In this document: positions 1 to 10,652 of the stretch, one piece after another | Layout of the letters: the number at the start of each line of letters is the position of its first letter | Numbering within the stretch: position 1 is the first letter of the stretch | Origin: Flaccisagitta enflata | Taxonomy: Eukaryota > Chaetognatha > Sagittoidea > Aphragmophora | Length of the DNA: 64,000 nt | Direction of reading: 5' to 3' | Assembly: GCA_965153355.1 (NCBI GenBank) | Contig: OZ231127.1 | Coordinates: 62,992,001-63,056,000, forward strand | Notes under the pieces: generated by a model | What the model saw: only the letters and a program-made list of their open reading frames with translations | What the model was told of the DNA's origin: nothing | Database searches by the model: none | Translations under genes and position numbers: made by a program

Positions 1-2003
1 CACCAAATCCCACCCTGATGGGAAATAAGCCCCTAACGACACTTTATCCCGCTCAAGCCACCTACACAGACCACCAAATCCCACCCTGATGGGAAATAAG
101 CCCCTAACGACACTTTATCCCGCTCAAGCCACCTACACAGACCACCAAATCCCACCCTGATGGGAAATAAGCCCCTAACGACACTTTATCCCGCTCAAGC
201 CACCTACACAGACCACCAAATCCCACCCTGATGGGAAATAAGCCCCTAACGACACTTTATCCCGCTCAAGCCACCTACACAGACCACCAAATCCCACCCT
301 GATGGGAAATAAGCCCCTAACGACACTTTATCCCGCTCAAGCCACCTACACAGACCACCAAATCCCACCCTGATGGGAAATAAGCCCCTAACGACACTTT
401 ATCCCGCTCAAGCCACCTACACAGACCACCAAATCCCACCCTGATGGGAAATAAGCCCCTAACGACACTTTTTCCGTCTGAAGCCAGTCCCGCGACACAG
501 ACCACCAAATCCCACCGATATGGGAAATAAGCCCCTAACGACACTTTATCCCGCTCAAGCCACCTACACAGACCACCAAATCCCACCCTGATGGGAAATA
601 AGCCCCTAACGACACTTTATCCCGCTCAAGCCACCTACACAGACCACCAAATCCCACCCTGATGGGAAATAAGCCCCTAACGACACTTTATCCCGCTCAA
701 GCCACCTACACAGACCACCAAATCCCACCCTGATGGGAAATAAGCCCCTAACGACACTTTATCCCGCTCAAGCCACCCACACAGACCACCAAATCCCACC
801 CTGATGGGAAATAAGCCCCTAACGACACTTTATCCCGCTCAAGCCACCTACACAGACCACCAAATCCCACCCTGATGGGAAATAAGCCCCTAACGACACT
901 TTATCCCGCTCAAGCCACCTACACAGACCACCAAATCCCACCCTGATGGGAAATAAGCCCCTAACGACACTTTATCCCGCTCAAGCCACCTACACAGACC
1001 ACCAAATCCCACCCTGATGGGAAATAAGCCCCTAACGACACTTTATCCCGCTCAAGCCACCTACACAGACCACCAAATCCCACCCTGATGGGAAATAAGC
1101 CCCTAACGACACTTTATCCCGCTCAAGCCACCTACACAGACCACCAAATCCCACCCTGATGGGAAATAAGCCCCTAACGACACTTTATCCCGCTCAAGCC
1201 ACCTACACAGACCACCAAATCCCACCCTGATGGGAAATAAGCCCCTAACGACACTTTATCCCGCTCAAGCCACCTACACAGACCACCAAATCCCACCCTG
1301 ATGGGAAATAAGCCCCTAACGACACTTTATCCCGCTCAAGCCACCTACACAGACCACCAAATCCCACCCTGATGGGAAATAAGCCCCTAACGACACTTTA
1401 TCCCGCTCAAGCCACCTACACAGACCACCAAATCCCACCCTGATGGGAAATAAGCCCCTAACGACACTTTATCCCGCTCAAGCCACCTACACAGACCACC
1501 AAATCCCACCCTGATGGGAAATAAGCCCCTAACGACACTTTATCCCGCTCAAGCCACCTACACAGACCACCAAATCCCACCCTGATGGGAAATAAGCCCC
1601 TAACGACACTTTATCCCGCTCAAGCCACCTACACAGACCACCAAATCCCACCCTGATGGGAAATAAGCCCCTAACGACACTTTATCCCGCTCAAGCCACC
1701 TACACAGACCACCAAATCCCACCCTGATGGGAAATAAGCCCCTAACGACACTTTATCCCGCTCAAGCCACCTACACAGACCACCAAATCCCACCCTGATG
1801 GGAAATAAGCCCCTAACGACACTTTATCCCGCTCAAGCCACCTACACAGACCACCAAATCCCACCCTGATGGGAAATAAGCCCCTAACGACACTTTATCC
1901 CGCTCAAGCCACCTACACAGACCACCAAATCCCACCCTGATGGGAAATAAGCCCCTAACGACACTTTATCCCGCTCAAGCCACCTACACAGACCACCAAA
2001 TCC
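1..2003. repeat. 71-bp tandem satellite array, about 28 units
   Basis: A 71-bp unit (CACCAAATCCCACCCTGATG at its start) repeats head to tail with almost no differences. Twenty-eight complete units fit, plus a 10-bp stub at 1994-2003 where the array stops abruptly. One unit (427-502) is 76 bp long and has a diverged block at about 471-497. Its right neighbour carries CCGATATGGG for CCCTGATGGG, and one unit near 777 has a single T to C change. The array continues past the left edge. Because 71 is not a multiple of 3, open frames across it are chance. No similar unit occurs elsewhere in the window. Confidence 0.98.
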
Positions 2004-2287
2004 TCCTAAGTGTTTATGTGCCTCCTACCCCTCCCACCTCCAATTTCAGGTTTTTTTTTGTTCATTTCCATAAAAGAATTCTATTTCCTCTATTCATGGC
2101 AAAAAGAATGACAAAATCATAATCAAAAGAATTACATGGGTTGTCAAAAAAAATATTTGCTAAAGTTAAAATAGTGGAATTGCTTACTTTTTTTTCATAG
2201 TAATGCAGGCAGATCTGGTATCGTATTTCTTGAAAATAGTTCAAACTGCCTTATGCAAATTTCTTTGCATAGGACTAGACACACAAA

Positions 2288-3060
2288 ACAAGTGATGCGG
2301 GGTCACAATATTGTGGGGGATGGGTGGGTAGGGGCAGCCTGCCACCATCCAAACTCAAGGACAACCTTAGAAATGCTTGATAACCTAAGCAAAACATTAA
2401 AACTACCTTAGTACCTAGCTACTTCAGGACAACTCAGCCAATGCAAAAACCATTGGAACATTTTTAGAACAAGGCCGAATACACGGCAATCCAGTCGCGG
2501 ACGGTTGGGCAGGAGCAGTAATTCGAAAACCGCTCGGAATTCAAAAATGTGACGGACGGACGGACGGACGGACGGACGGACCAACCTACCAATCTACCGA
2601 CCGACACGGCAAGGTGTAGAGTCGCGTGTCCGCGACTAAAAACTATATGAATACTATAGGGCAAGTTGCCTAGCAACAGAACAACTCTTGGACAACTTGA
2701 GGATAACTTAAAGACAATTCTTGGACAAATATAGGACAACCCCAGAACGAATAGGGCTACTTCTAGGACAACTAAAAAAAACTTAAGGACAATTCTGACA
2801 ACTTTAGGACAACTCCTTAGACATTCTTAAGACAACTAGGACAACTTTAGGATAACAAAAACAACTCGTACAACTCTGAGAGAGTTATAGAACAACTTTT
2901 GGACAACTTTTGGACAACTTTAGGACACTTTTAAGAAAACTTGAGGACAACTCTAGGACAAATCTAGGACATTTCTAGGACATCACAAGGACAATATAAG
3001 GACTCCTCATTGGCAACTTTAAGACGAGTCTACAACAAGTACTGTAGGATAACTCGATTA
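2288..3060 (+). mobile_element. HLE-C element, 5' part with ggacaactt minisatellite, interrupted by HLE-A
   Basis: It starts ACAAGTGATGCGGGGTCACA, the same 5' end as the copy at 39,637. A degenerate 10-11-bp minisatellite of the type GGACAACTTTA follows from about 2345 to 3060. The array is split by the HLE-A copy at 2469-2640, which is therefore younger. No hairpin 3' end is recognisable, so the right limit is approximate. Confidence 0.6.
2469..2640 (+). mobile_element. HLE-A, short complete copy (172 bp)
   Basis: Start ACAAGGCCGAATACACGGCA, subterminal CCAGTCGCGGACGG, a conserved TTGGGCAGGAGCAGTAAT block, an (ACGG)n tract near 2551-2580, then GTGTAGAGTCGCGTGTCCGCGACTAAA as the terminal hairpin (2621-2636) and A run (quoted in two pieces: GTGTAGAGTCGCG, TGTCCGCGACTAAA). 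Both flanks carry A at the junction. It has no coding capacity. Assignment to Helentron-derived (HINE) elements is an inference from structure, not from a helicase gene. Confidence 0.65.
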
Positions 3061-3837
3061 ACCCAAGGAAATTCCAGGAAAACTCAAAGTTAATTTCCAT
3101 ATGAGTGATCCTTCCATATTTAAGGCTGAAAAGGATGCGAAATTTCTCCCTAATCACTATTAGCTTTGAAAAAGCGTGCTCTAATTGCATTTATGCTCAC
3201 CCAATGACATCAGTTTATGTTTGGCAAAAAAATACTTGATAAAGGAGAGGAAATAACAAATATCCCTTAGGCTAATTTGTATAATTGGGTAAATAGAAAT
3301 CAAGCTCGTTCTCAGCTTAAACTCAAAAGCGCAATTGCGCGCATTAGATCTAGCTCCGCATTCCGACTACGGAGGATTAGGAGCTACCGCCAATGCGCAA
3401 AACGCGCAACTCTAGAAAACCGGTGAACTTTGTGAATCTCCATATTTTCTATGTATTTTACATAATGTTTTTATCATTATTTATATACTAAACACAATTT
3501 CGAAATGATTTTTTTTGCAGATATGAACCAGACAGGGTTAGTAGAAGTGGAAAACAGCACTATTGTACTAGGTTTTAAATATTCGTATCCATTACTTATT
3601 TCCCATCACGGCTCTCTGTGATACGTTTTCTCACGACACGATTGATCACTCGGAAACTGAACCTGGCTTTTTAACGCAGAAATGCCTCTTGTTTGAAATA
3701 TTATTTACGCTTATCATTTTTTTCTTGATCATGAGGACTCGAGGACGGAAGTCGATTCATCATACAGACTTAAACAGACTATCCTTTGGCGCAAGTTAAC
3801 GATGCTTACTTATTGTTTTTAATGCTGTCGAACATTC
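3061..3837. other. unassigned sequence with GCGCAATTGCGC palindrome and a possible short exon
   Basis: No clear gene. A 12-bp perfect palindrome lies at 3329-3340. At about 3523 a T-rich tract ends TTTTTTTTGCAG and is followed at once by ATGAACCAGACAGGG, a short open stretch with two N-glycosylation sequons (Asn-Gln-Thr and Asn-Ser-Thr) before a stop at about 3620. It could be an N-terminal receptor exon or chance. Confidence 0.3.
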
Positions 3838-4011
<174 letters not shown>

Positions 4012-4212
4012 CGAGATACACAAGTAATCCCATCAAAGGTAAAGTTTAAACAAATATTCCAATTCGTCGACCTGGGGGAGTTTCCATTTATACATTGAAA
4101 GATTGCATACGAAGTTGCGTACACAAAAATGACAAAGAAATGGCACGAGTAAAGATAGTCATTCGGCATTTCGATGATTTTCATAATGGATATACGACGT
4201 TGTATCAGATTT

Positions 4213-5059
<847 letters not shown>

Positions 5060-5241
5060 AAAAAACGTTTTCAATGATTCATGAAATTTTCACATATTTT
5101 GAACTCCCGTTTCAATTTTGGGACTGTGGCGCGAGGAGAAAAAAAAAGATACAGAAGAACAAAATACAGGAAAGGAAAAAAGAGAAAAATTGTTTGAAGA
5201 AGAGTAGACGATGGGGAACAGAAATCAAAGAGTCGTACATA

Positions 5242-5421
<180 letters not shown>

Positions 5422-6189
5422 CATAAACGAAAAAAACGCACATGACATCTCACTGATTTAGATGGGCACATGGAAAGAAAAGAAAGACAAAGAGACCGAC
5501 AAGTTGACAGGTAGCTAGACAGACAGACAGACAAAAGGCTAGGCAGCGCCGATGTAAATGCAGTTCGGGTTTAGGCACGCGTTTGGACAAATCTGTTTTG
5601 TTTTTATCGCGTTGTGTCCTCGGAATGAAATAAAGACGCCGTCGGTACGTACAGTAGATCGTGCCATAAACAATAATTTCATGGCATCTGGAATATGTAT
5701 GAAACGAACGATTGAGCACCATTGCAATGGTATTGCCATATCGTTTGTTTGTCGGCCTTGTTTAGCGAGGAGCGATTCTTGTGTTTGCAACTCAACCAAT
5801 CGGAATTTCTCAGCCGTTATGTCACGGGTCACTACCATTAATTGTCCGCTGTCCAGGGGTGAAAATGTGTGATGTCGTCAGAGCAAATTGAAAATAGGGA
5901 AGGAGAACTGTATATACAGTTCTCCTTCCCTATGGTATTTTATGCATGGGAGTTGATCATAGAATTATCGATGGAACGTATCCAGATTTTTGTGATAAAC
6001 AGAGCCGGAGGCGTTGAGATATGATTTCATGTTTCATTCAAACATCCATATCAATCTAATTTTTCATTTAGAAAATAACATTTTGTTTCCAATCATTCTC
6101 TTTCTGGAATGAAATGGCACAGCATTCCAATTGACCAGTTGACATACTTTGACTTGCCGGGTTTCCAATCATTTTTGAATTGATATTTA
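5422..6189. other. unassigned segment with a 40-bp perfect palindrome
   Basis: An open frame of 104 codons (5558-5872, +) contains several cysteines, but I recognise no family and no splice signals. The only structured feature is the palindrome listed separately. Confidence 0.4.
5893..5932. repeat. 40-bp perfect palindrome
   Basis: The left half ATAGGGAAGGAGAACTGTAT is followed with no spacer by its exact reverse complement. The symmetry stops sharply at both ends (A against G). Confidence 0.97.
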
Positions 6190-6367
6190 CAGTGGAGCAC
6201 CGCTACAACGCACCCACTTTTAAGACATGCCTCCCTATAAGGCATACAGTATAGTGTTCCTTTCAAGAGAGACTGTGCAGTTATTTCTACATTGGCCATA
6301 AGACAGGTTCACTTTAAGGCATCATTTCACCCAGTCCCTTGCAATGCGTTGTGGAGAATCTCGACTG
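6190..6367. mobile_element. pogo/Tigger-like MITE, TA target duplication
   Basis: The left end TA|CAGTGGAGCACCGC and the right end CTCGACTG|TA are imperfect inverted repeats starting CAGT, flanked by TA. The interior has the TATAAGGCAT-type motifs common in pogo-derived MITEs. A diverged relative lies at 52,703. Confidence 0.65.
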
Positions 6368-6767
6368 TATGACCAAAACTGCCACCTAAAACCAGAGAAA
6401 GAAATTGCTTAGATATTCGCAGCGAGGTCAGTTCCGTATTGAGAGGTTAATCAAATTAATTGAAAGCTTTGAAGCTTCGGTGGAACAGATTTCCGAATTT
6501 CTGGCTTCGACTTTTTAGTCGGCGAGTTCTGTGTAACCGTCTATTGATCCGTTCGTCGCTCCGCCAAAGCGTAAGTTTAATTTGTCATGCCAAATTTTAA
6601 ACAAGCCCTAGAAAGGGCAACAGTCGCGGATGGTTGGGTAGGGGCAGTACTGCTAAAACAAAAATGAAGTAAACAAACAAAAAAACAGAAAAAATTCTCG
6701 CTTATACACAATTGCAACTGAGACTAACTTAAAACTCCATAAAGGAAACAAAACAAAACAAAAACAA

Positions 6768-7359
6768 TAGTCGCAAAAGCGTTAGATTGTCAGCGGTACC
6801 CGTGCCCTGCCCCAGTGGGTTGTGCTTGAAGTTGAAAGGGAAGCAGGGCAGCGGCCCCGAAGGGGTCGATGACCTATGCTTTCACACATATGGGGAATTT
6901 TCCTTCTCCTCCTTCTTTCGCCCGTACCCGCCCCCAGGTTGAGGCCCAAATAGTCCCGAGACCCAAATCCCAGTCCCTGGCCCAAATCCTATCCGAGGCC
7001 CAAATCCTAGGCCGGGCCTCAGCCTGAAGCCCAAATCCCAGCCTTGAGACCCAAATCTCATCCTTTAGGCCGGTATATGAACCTTGAGGCCTCACGGCTG
7101 GGGTTTGAGCCTAAAGGATGAAACTTGGGCCTCAAGGCTGGGATTTGGGTCTCCGGGCTAGAATTTGGGCCTTAAGGCTAGGATTTGGACCCTTCAGATA
7201 GGATTTGGGCCACGGGACTGGGATTTGGGTCTCGGGACTAGAATTTGGGCCTTGAAGCTTGGGGGCGGGTACGGACGTAGAAGGAGGAGGAGAAGGAGAA
7301 AATTTCCCATATGTGTGAAAGCATAGGTCATCGACCCCTTCAGGGCCGCTGCCCAAAAA
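6768..7359. mobile_element. FB fold-back element with about 110-bp arms
   Basis: It begins TAGTCGCAAAAGCGTTAGA and GTCAGCGGTACCCG. The arm at 6844-6950 (GGGCAGCGGCCCCGAAGGGG, then GACCTATGCTTTCACACATA) recurs inverted at 7242-7353 and ends GGGCCGCTGCCCAAAAA. The loop is a 20-22-bp minisatellite (TTGGGCCTCAAGGCTGGGA type). No coding sequence was seen. Confidence 0.75.
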
Positions 7360-7363
7360 GGAA

Positions 7364-7844
7364 TAGTCGCAAAAGCGTCAGTTGGTCAGCGGTACCCGTT
7401 GCCCTTGAGTAAGTGTGTGTAAGATTAAAGGTGAGAGAGGCTGCAGCCCCAAAGGAGCCGTTGACCTATGCTGGGCTAGGATTTAAGCATTGAGGCTGGG
7501 ATAAAAGTCTCAATGCTGGGATTAGAGCAATGAGGTCGGGATTTGAGCGATGAGGCTAGGATTGCAGCTATTTGGTAGGGATTGGAGCCTCCAGGCTGAG
7601 ATTGGAGCCTTGAGGCTGGGGTTGGAGCTTTGGGGCTAGGATTCAATCCTCAAGGCTAATATAGGAGACTTGAGGCTGGGATTGGAGCCTTGAGGCTGGG
7701 ATCGCAGCCTTGGGGCTAGAATTTGGGCTTTGAAGCCAGAGGGGGGGACGGAGGAGAAGGAGAAGAAGGAGAAGGAGGAAGAGAAAATCTCCCGTATGTG
7801 TGAAAGCATAGGTCATCGGCCCCTTCGAGGCCGCTGCCCAAAAA
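7364..7844. mobile_element. FB fold-back element, left arm partly deleted
   Basis: Same ends as the copy just upstream (TAGTCGCAAAAGCGTCAG and GGCCGCTGCCCAAAA). The left arm stops after GACCTATGCT, while the right arm still carries the TGTGAAAGCATAGGTCATCG block. The loop is a minisatellite of type GAGGCTGGGATTGGAGCCTT. Confidence 0.7.
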
Positions 7845-7957
7845 CGGAAATTCAACAATTTCAGAGTGGGACCGACGGATGGATAGTCGGACTGACCAAT
7901 AGACGGACCGACAGACCGACACAGCAAGATTTAGAGTCACGTGTCCGCGACTTAAAA

Positions 7958-8289
7958 TGAGAAAGGCGAAAATTATTCCACTTGTCAAAGGCCGTGCCCA
8001 GTTTGAACGTCCGTCGTTGTTTATGTCCAACTTAAGTCAGTTTGTCAAGCTCGATTCGGAAATAGATGTAAACGATGAATTAATGAAAAGTCGGGCGCAG
8101 ATGCAAAAATTTAATTACGTAATGAATGTTCATCATGATGCAATCACATCATTCTCTTTTCTATTGTTGAATCCACTTCGTTATGACAACTACACTTAGA
8201 AGTGGTATTTCAGCGCCCCTTTCCCTTCACGTAACATTTCATTTGATGGCGAAATTTGAGGCAAATAGGAAAGAACTAGTCATCCTAGG
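7958..8289. other. no feature recognised
   Basis: Unique-looking sequence between an HLE-A end and an FB element. A 76-codon open frame (about 7957-8199) has no recognisable family. Confidence 0.35.
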
Positions 8290-8772
8290 ATCGCATACGG
8301 TCAGCGGTACCCGATGCCCTGTTCCGAGCGACCAAGTGAAGTGGTGGAGTGAGAGCAGGGCCTTGGCCCTAAAGGGGCAATGTCCTGTGGGAAACAGGGG
8401 TGAATATTCATAAGTCCTGACGGAGAATATATCAGAGCTAAGAAGACTAAAGTTATTGAAGGCAGATCTGAGGTCTGGGGGCAGACTTGAGGTCTAAAGG
8501 GCTGATTTGAGGTGTGGAGGGCTGATTTGAGATCTGTAGGGCAGATTTGAGGTCTGTAGATCTGATCTGAGGTCTTCAAGGCTAAATTGAGGCCTGGGAG
8601 GGCTAATTAAGGCCAAGACGGCCAAAGACAGGCCTGAGAATGCTGATCTGAGACCCCATTGGCCAACGGGGGGAAGGGGTGGGGGATGGATGGAAGAACA
8701 GAAGGACAAACATATAGAAATCTACCCCTGTGTCCTAGAGGGCATTGGTCCATTGAGTCCGCTGCCCAAAAA
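8290..8772. mobile_element. FB fold-back element, diverged
   Basis: It begins CGGTCAGCGGTACCCGATGC and ends GAGTCCGCTGCCCAAAAA. The left arm GCAGGGCCTTGGCCCTAAAG pairs imperfectly with the right arm. The loop is a 20-21-bp minisatellite (GGGCTGATTTGAGGTCTG type). Confidence 0.65.
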
Positions 8773-8790
8773 GGGTGGAGATAAAAACAG

Positions 8791-10134
8791 GTCGCCCAAG
8801 GGCAATATATGGTCAGCAATGCCCGTTGCCCTGCTTTGAGTGATTGTGAATTGGAGTGAGGGGAAGCAGGGCAGCAACCCCAAAGGGGACGAAGTCCTGT
8901 AGAACACAGGGGGACTTTCGTTCGTCCTGCCTGTAGAAGTGGATGAGATGCTGTAGAGGGCTGACTGAAGGCCTTAAAGAGCCTAAACTGAGGTCTAAGA
9001 AGGCTGATGTAATGCCTTAGAATGCCAATTGGAAGCTTGAGAGGGCTGACTTGAGGCTTGAGAGAGCTGGATTAAGGTTTAAAGGTCATAGGACTGATTT
9101 GAAGCCTAAGAGCCATAGATTGAGGCTTACCCTGCTTTCAATATCGAGTGTTACCAGCAGAACCTTTATTGCGTCTAAAGTATTCATTTTTAGAAAATCC
9201 GGTTGGTTTTGTCTCAAAGAACATAACTTACTATTATTTCATGCAAAATTTCGTCATGCTGGGTCTAGCGGTTTATCGTCCACATGTTTTTGAAATTTGA
9301 TGAAATTTGAGCAAAATTTGCTAAAAAAACACATTTTTGAGCAATTTTATATGTATGAACCTTTATAAACTTTGTGCATCATGAGCTGGAATGACCGAAT
9401 AAGTCATGTATAGTCAATAATTGACACTTAATTTGTATCATTTTAGCTTTTCACCATTCTTCAAGAATTTTGGTGCTGAAATACAGTTGTTGTTATTTGA
9501 AACCTGCTCAAACTTTGAAAATCAAAAGGAAAACCCAGATTTTCCATATAGATTTCAATGATTTGGTCTTTTTCTACAGAGATACATAAACTGAGACTAA
9601 TATCCTTCTTTCAAGACAAATCTGGCCATTTTTGCTTGATTCGTTAAGAAATGACAATGATTCAATGTCACAGTGTCAGTTAAGCAATTTTTAAAAAAAT
9701 CCTCTAATGGGGTTTTTCTCATTTTCATTCAAAATCATGTGGAAGCCAAACGGCTTGAGCCAGTCCTTTGAAATTTTGCATGAACAAATGGTAGGTTATA
9801 TGCTTTTTGGCAAATCCTACCTGAATTTCTAAAAATATATACTTTAGACGCAATAAAGGTTTTGCTGGTAACACTCGATATTGAAAGCAGGGTAGATAGC
9901 TGATTTGAGGCCTGGGAAGCCTAATTTGAGGCCTGGGAGACCAGGTTTGAGGCCTGAGAATTTGAATTTGAGGCCTGAGAGGCTGGATTTGAGGTCTCAG
10001 AGGTCAGATTTGAGGCCTGAGGGGCCTGATGAGGGAAGGATGAAGGGACCGATGAACGAACGAATGAACGGACAAACAAAAGTCCCCCTGTGTTCTACAG
10101 GACTTCATCTCCTTTGGGGCCGCTGCCCAAAAAA
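8791..10134. mobile_element. FB fold-back element interrupted by a TA-flanked MITE
   Basis: The left arm at about 8870-8930 (GGGCAGCAACCCCAAAGGGG, then CCTGTAGAACACAGGGGGAC) is matched by the inverted right arm at about 10,073-10,129, ending GGGGCCGCTGCCCAAAAAA. The loop minisatellite (TTTGAGGCCTGAGAGGCTGG type) is split by a 763-bp MITE at 9130-9892. Confidence 0.75.
9130..9892. mobile_element. TA-flanked MITE with about 55-bp terminal inverted repeats
   Basis: The left end TA|CCCTGCTTTCAATATCGAGT is answered at the right by ACTCGATATTGAAAGCAGGG|TA. The inverted repeats extend about 55 bp inward (to GCGTCTAAAGTAT) with one or two differences. The TA target and the non-coding interior suggest a non-autonomous Tc1/mariner-type element. 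Confidence 0.8.
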
Positions 10135-10437
10135 CGTAATTGAAGTTCTAACAGGCAGATGGAAAAGAGTGAGCTTAAGGGGCATCAGCAGTTCGCGATT
10201 GCGCCACTGGCAATGCGGACAGACAGGTGGTGAGCATTGAAAGTAAGGTGGCAATGTGAGACAGGTGGTGAGCTTTGAGAGCGAGGTGCTTTTCTAGCAA
10301 AGTCAGGTGTAGAATCCATTTCCATATCAACCAGCTTCAAGTAAATCCATCACCAGCAACTCGTTCGCTCATTTTCACATTCATGAGGGCACCCAGTTGC
10401 AGAAAACCAACGATGAATGAGAAATCTTGGAACGACC

Positions 10438-10558
<121 letters not shown>

Positions 10559-10652
10559 GATTTGCCCATAACAACATAAGACTGGGAGGACAGGTTGAAA
10601 TGATACTTATACACATTGTACACTTATATACTTATCTTTTTGTTTCAATAAT

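Larger units (their letters stand above)
6601..7957 (+). mobile_element. HLE-A copy carrying two nested FB elements
   Basis: The left end ACAAGCCCTAGAAAGGGCAA is followed by CAGTCGCGGATGGTTGGGTA. The right end has GACC/ACGG-type repeats at about 7868-7920, then TTTAGAGTCACGTG and TCCGCGACTTAAAA. Two fold-back elements (6768-7359 and 7364-7844) are inserted between. Without them the HLE copy would be close to the size of its short relatives. Confidence 0.6.

Noticed and set aside
317-586. 89-codon minus-strand frame with WDLVVCV repeats
   Set aside because: Product of the 71-bp satellite around its variant unit; a 71-bp unit cannot keep a frame.
1-2003. Regular repeats considered as a CRISPR-like array
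   Set aside because: Units are contiguous and identical with no unique spacers, in an animal genome.
3320-3412. Compact GC-rich block with palindromes considered as a tRNA gene or tRNA-derived SINE head
   Set aside because: No recognisable A and B boxes or cloverleaf could be assembled by eye.
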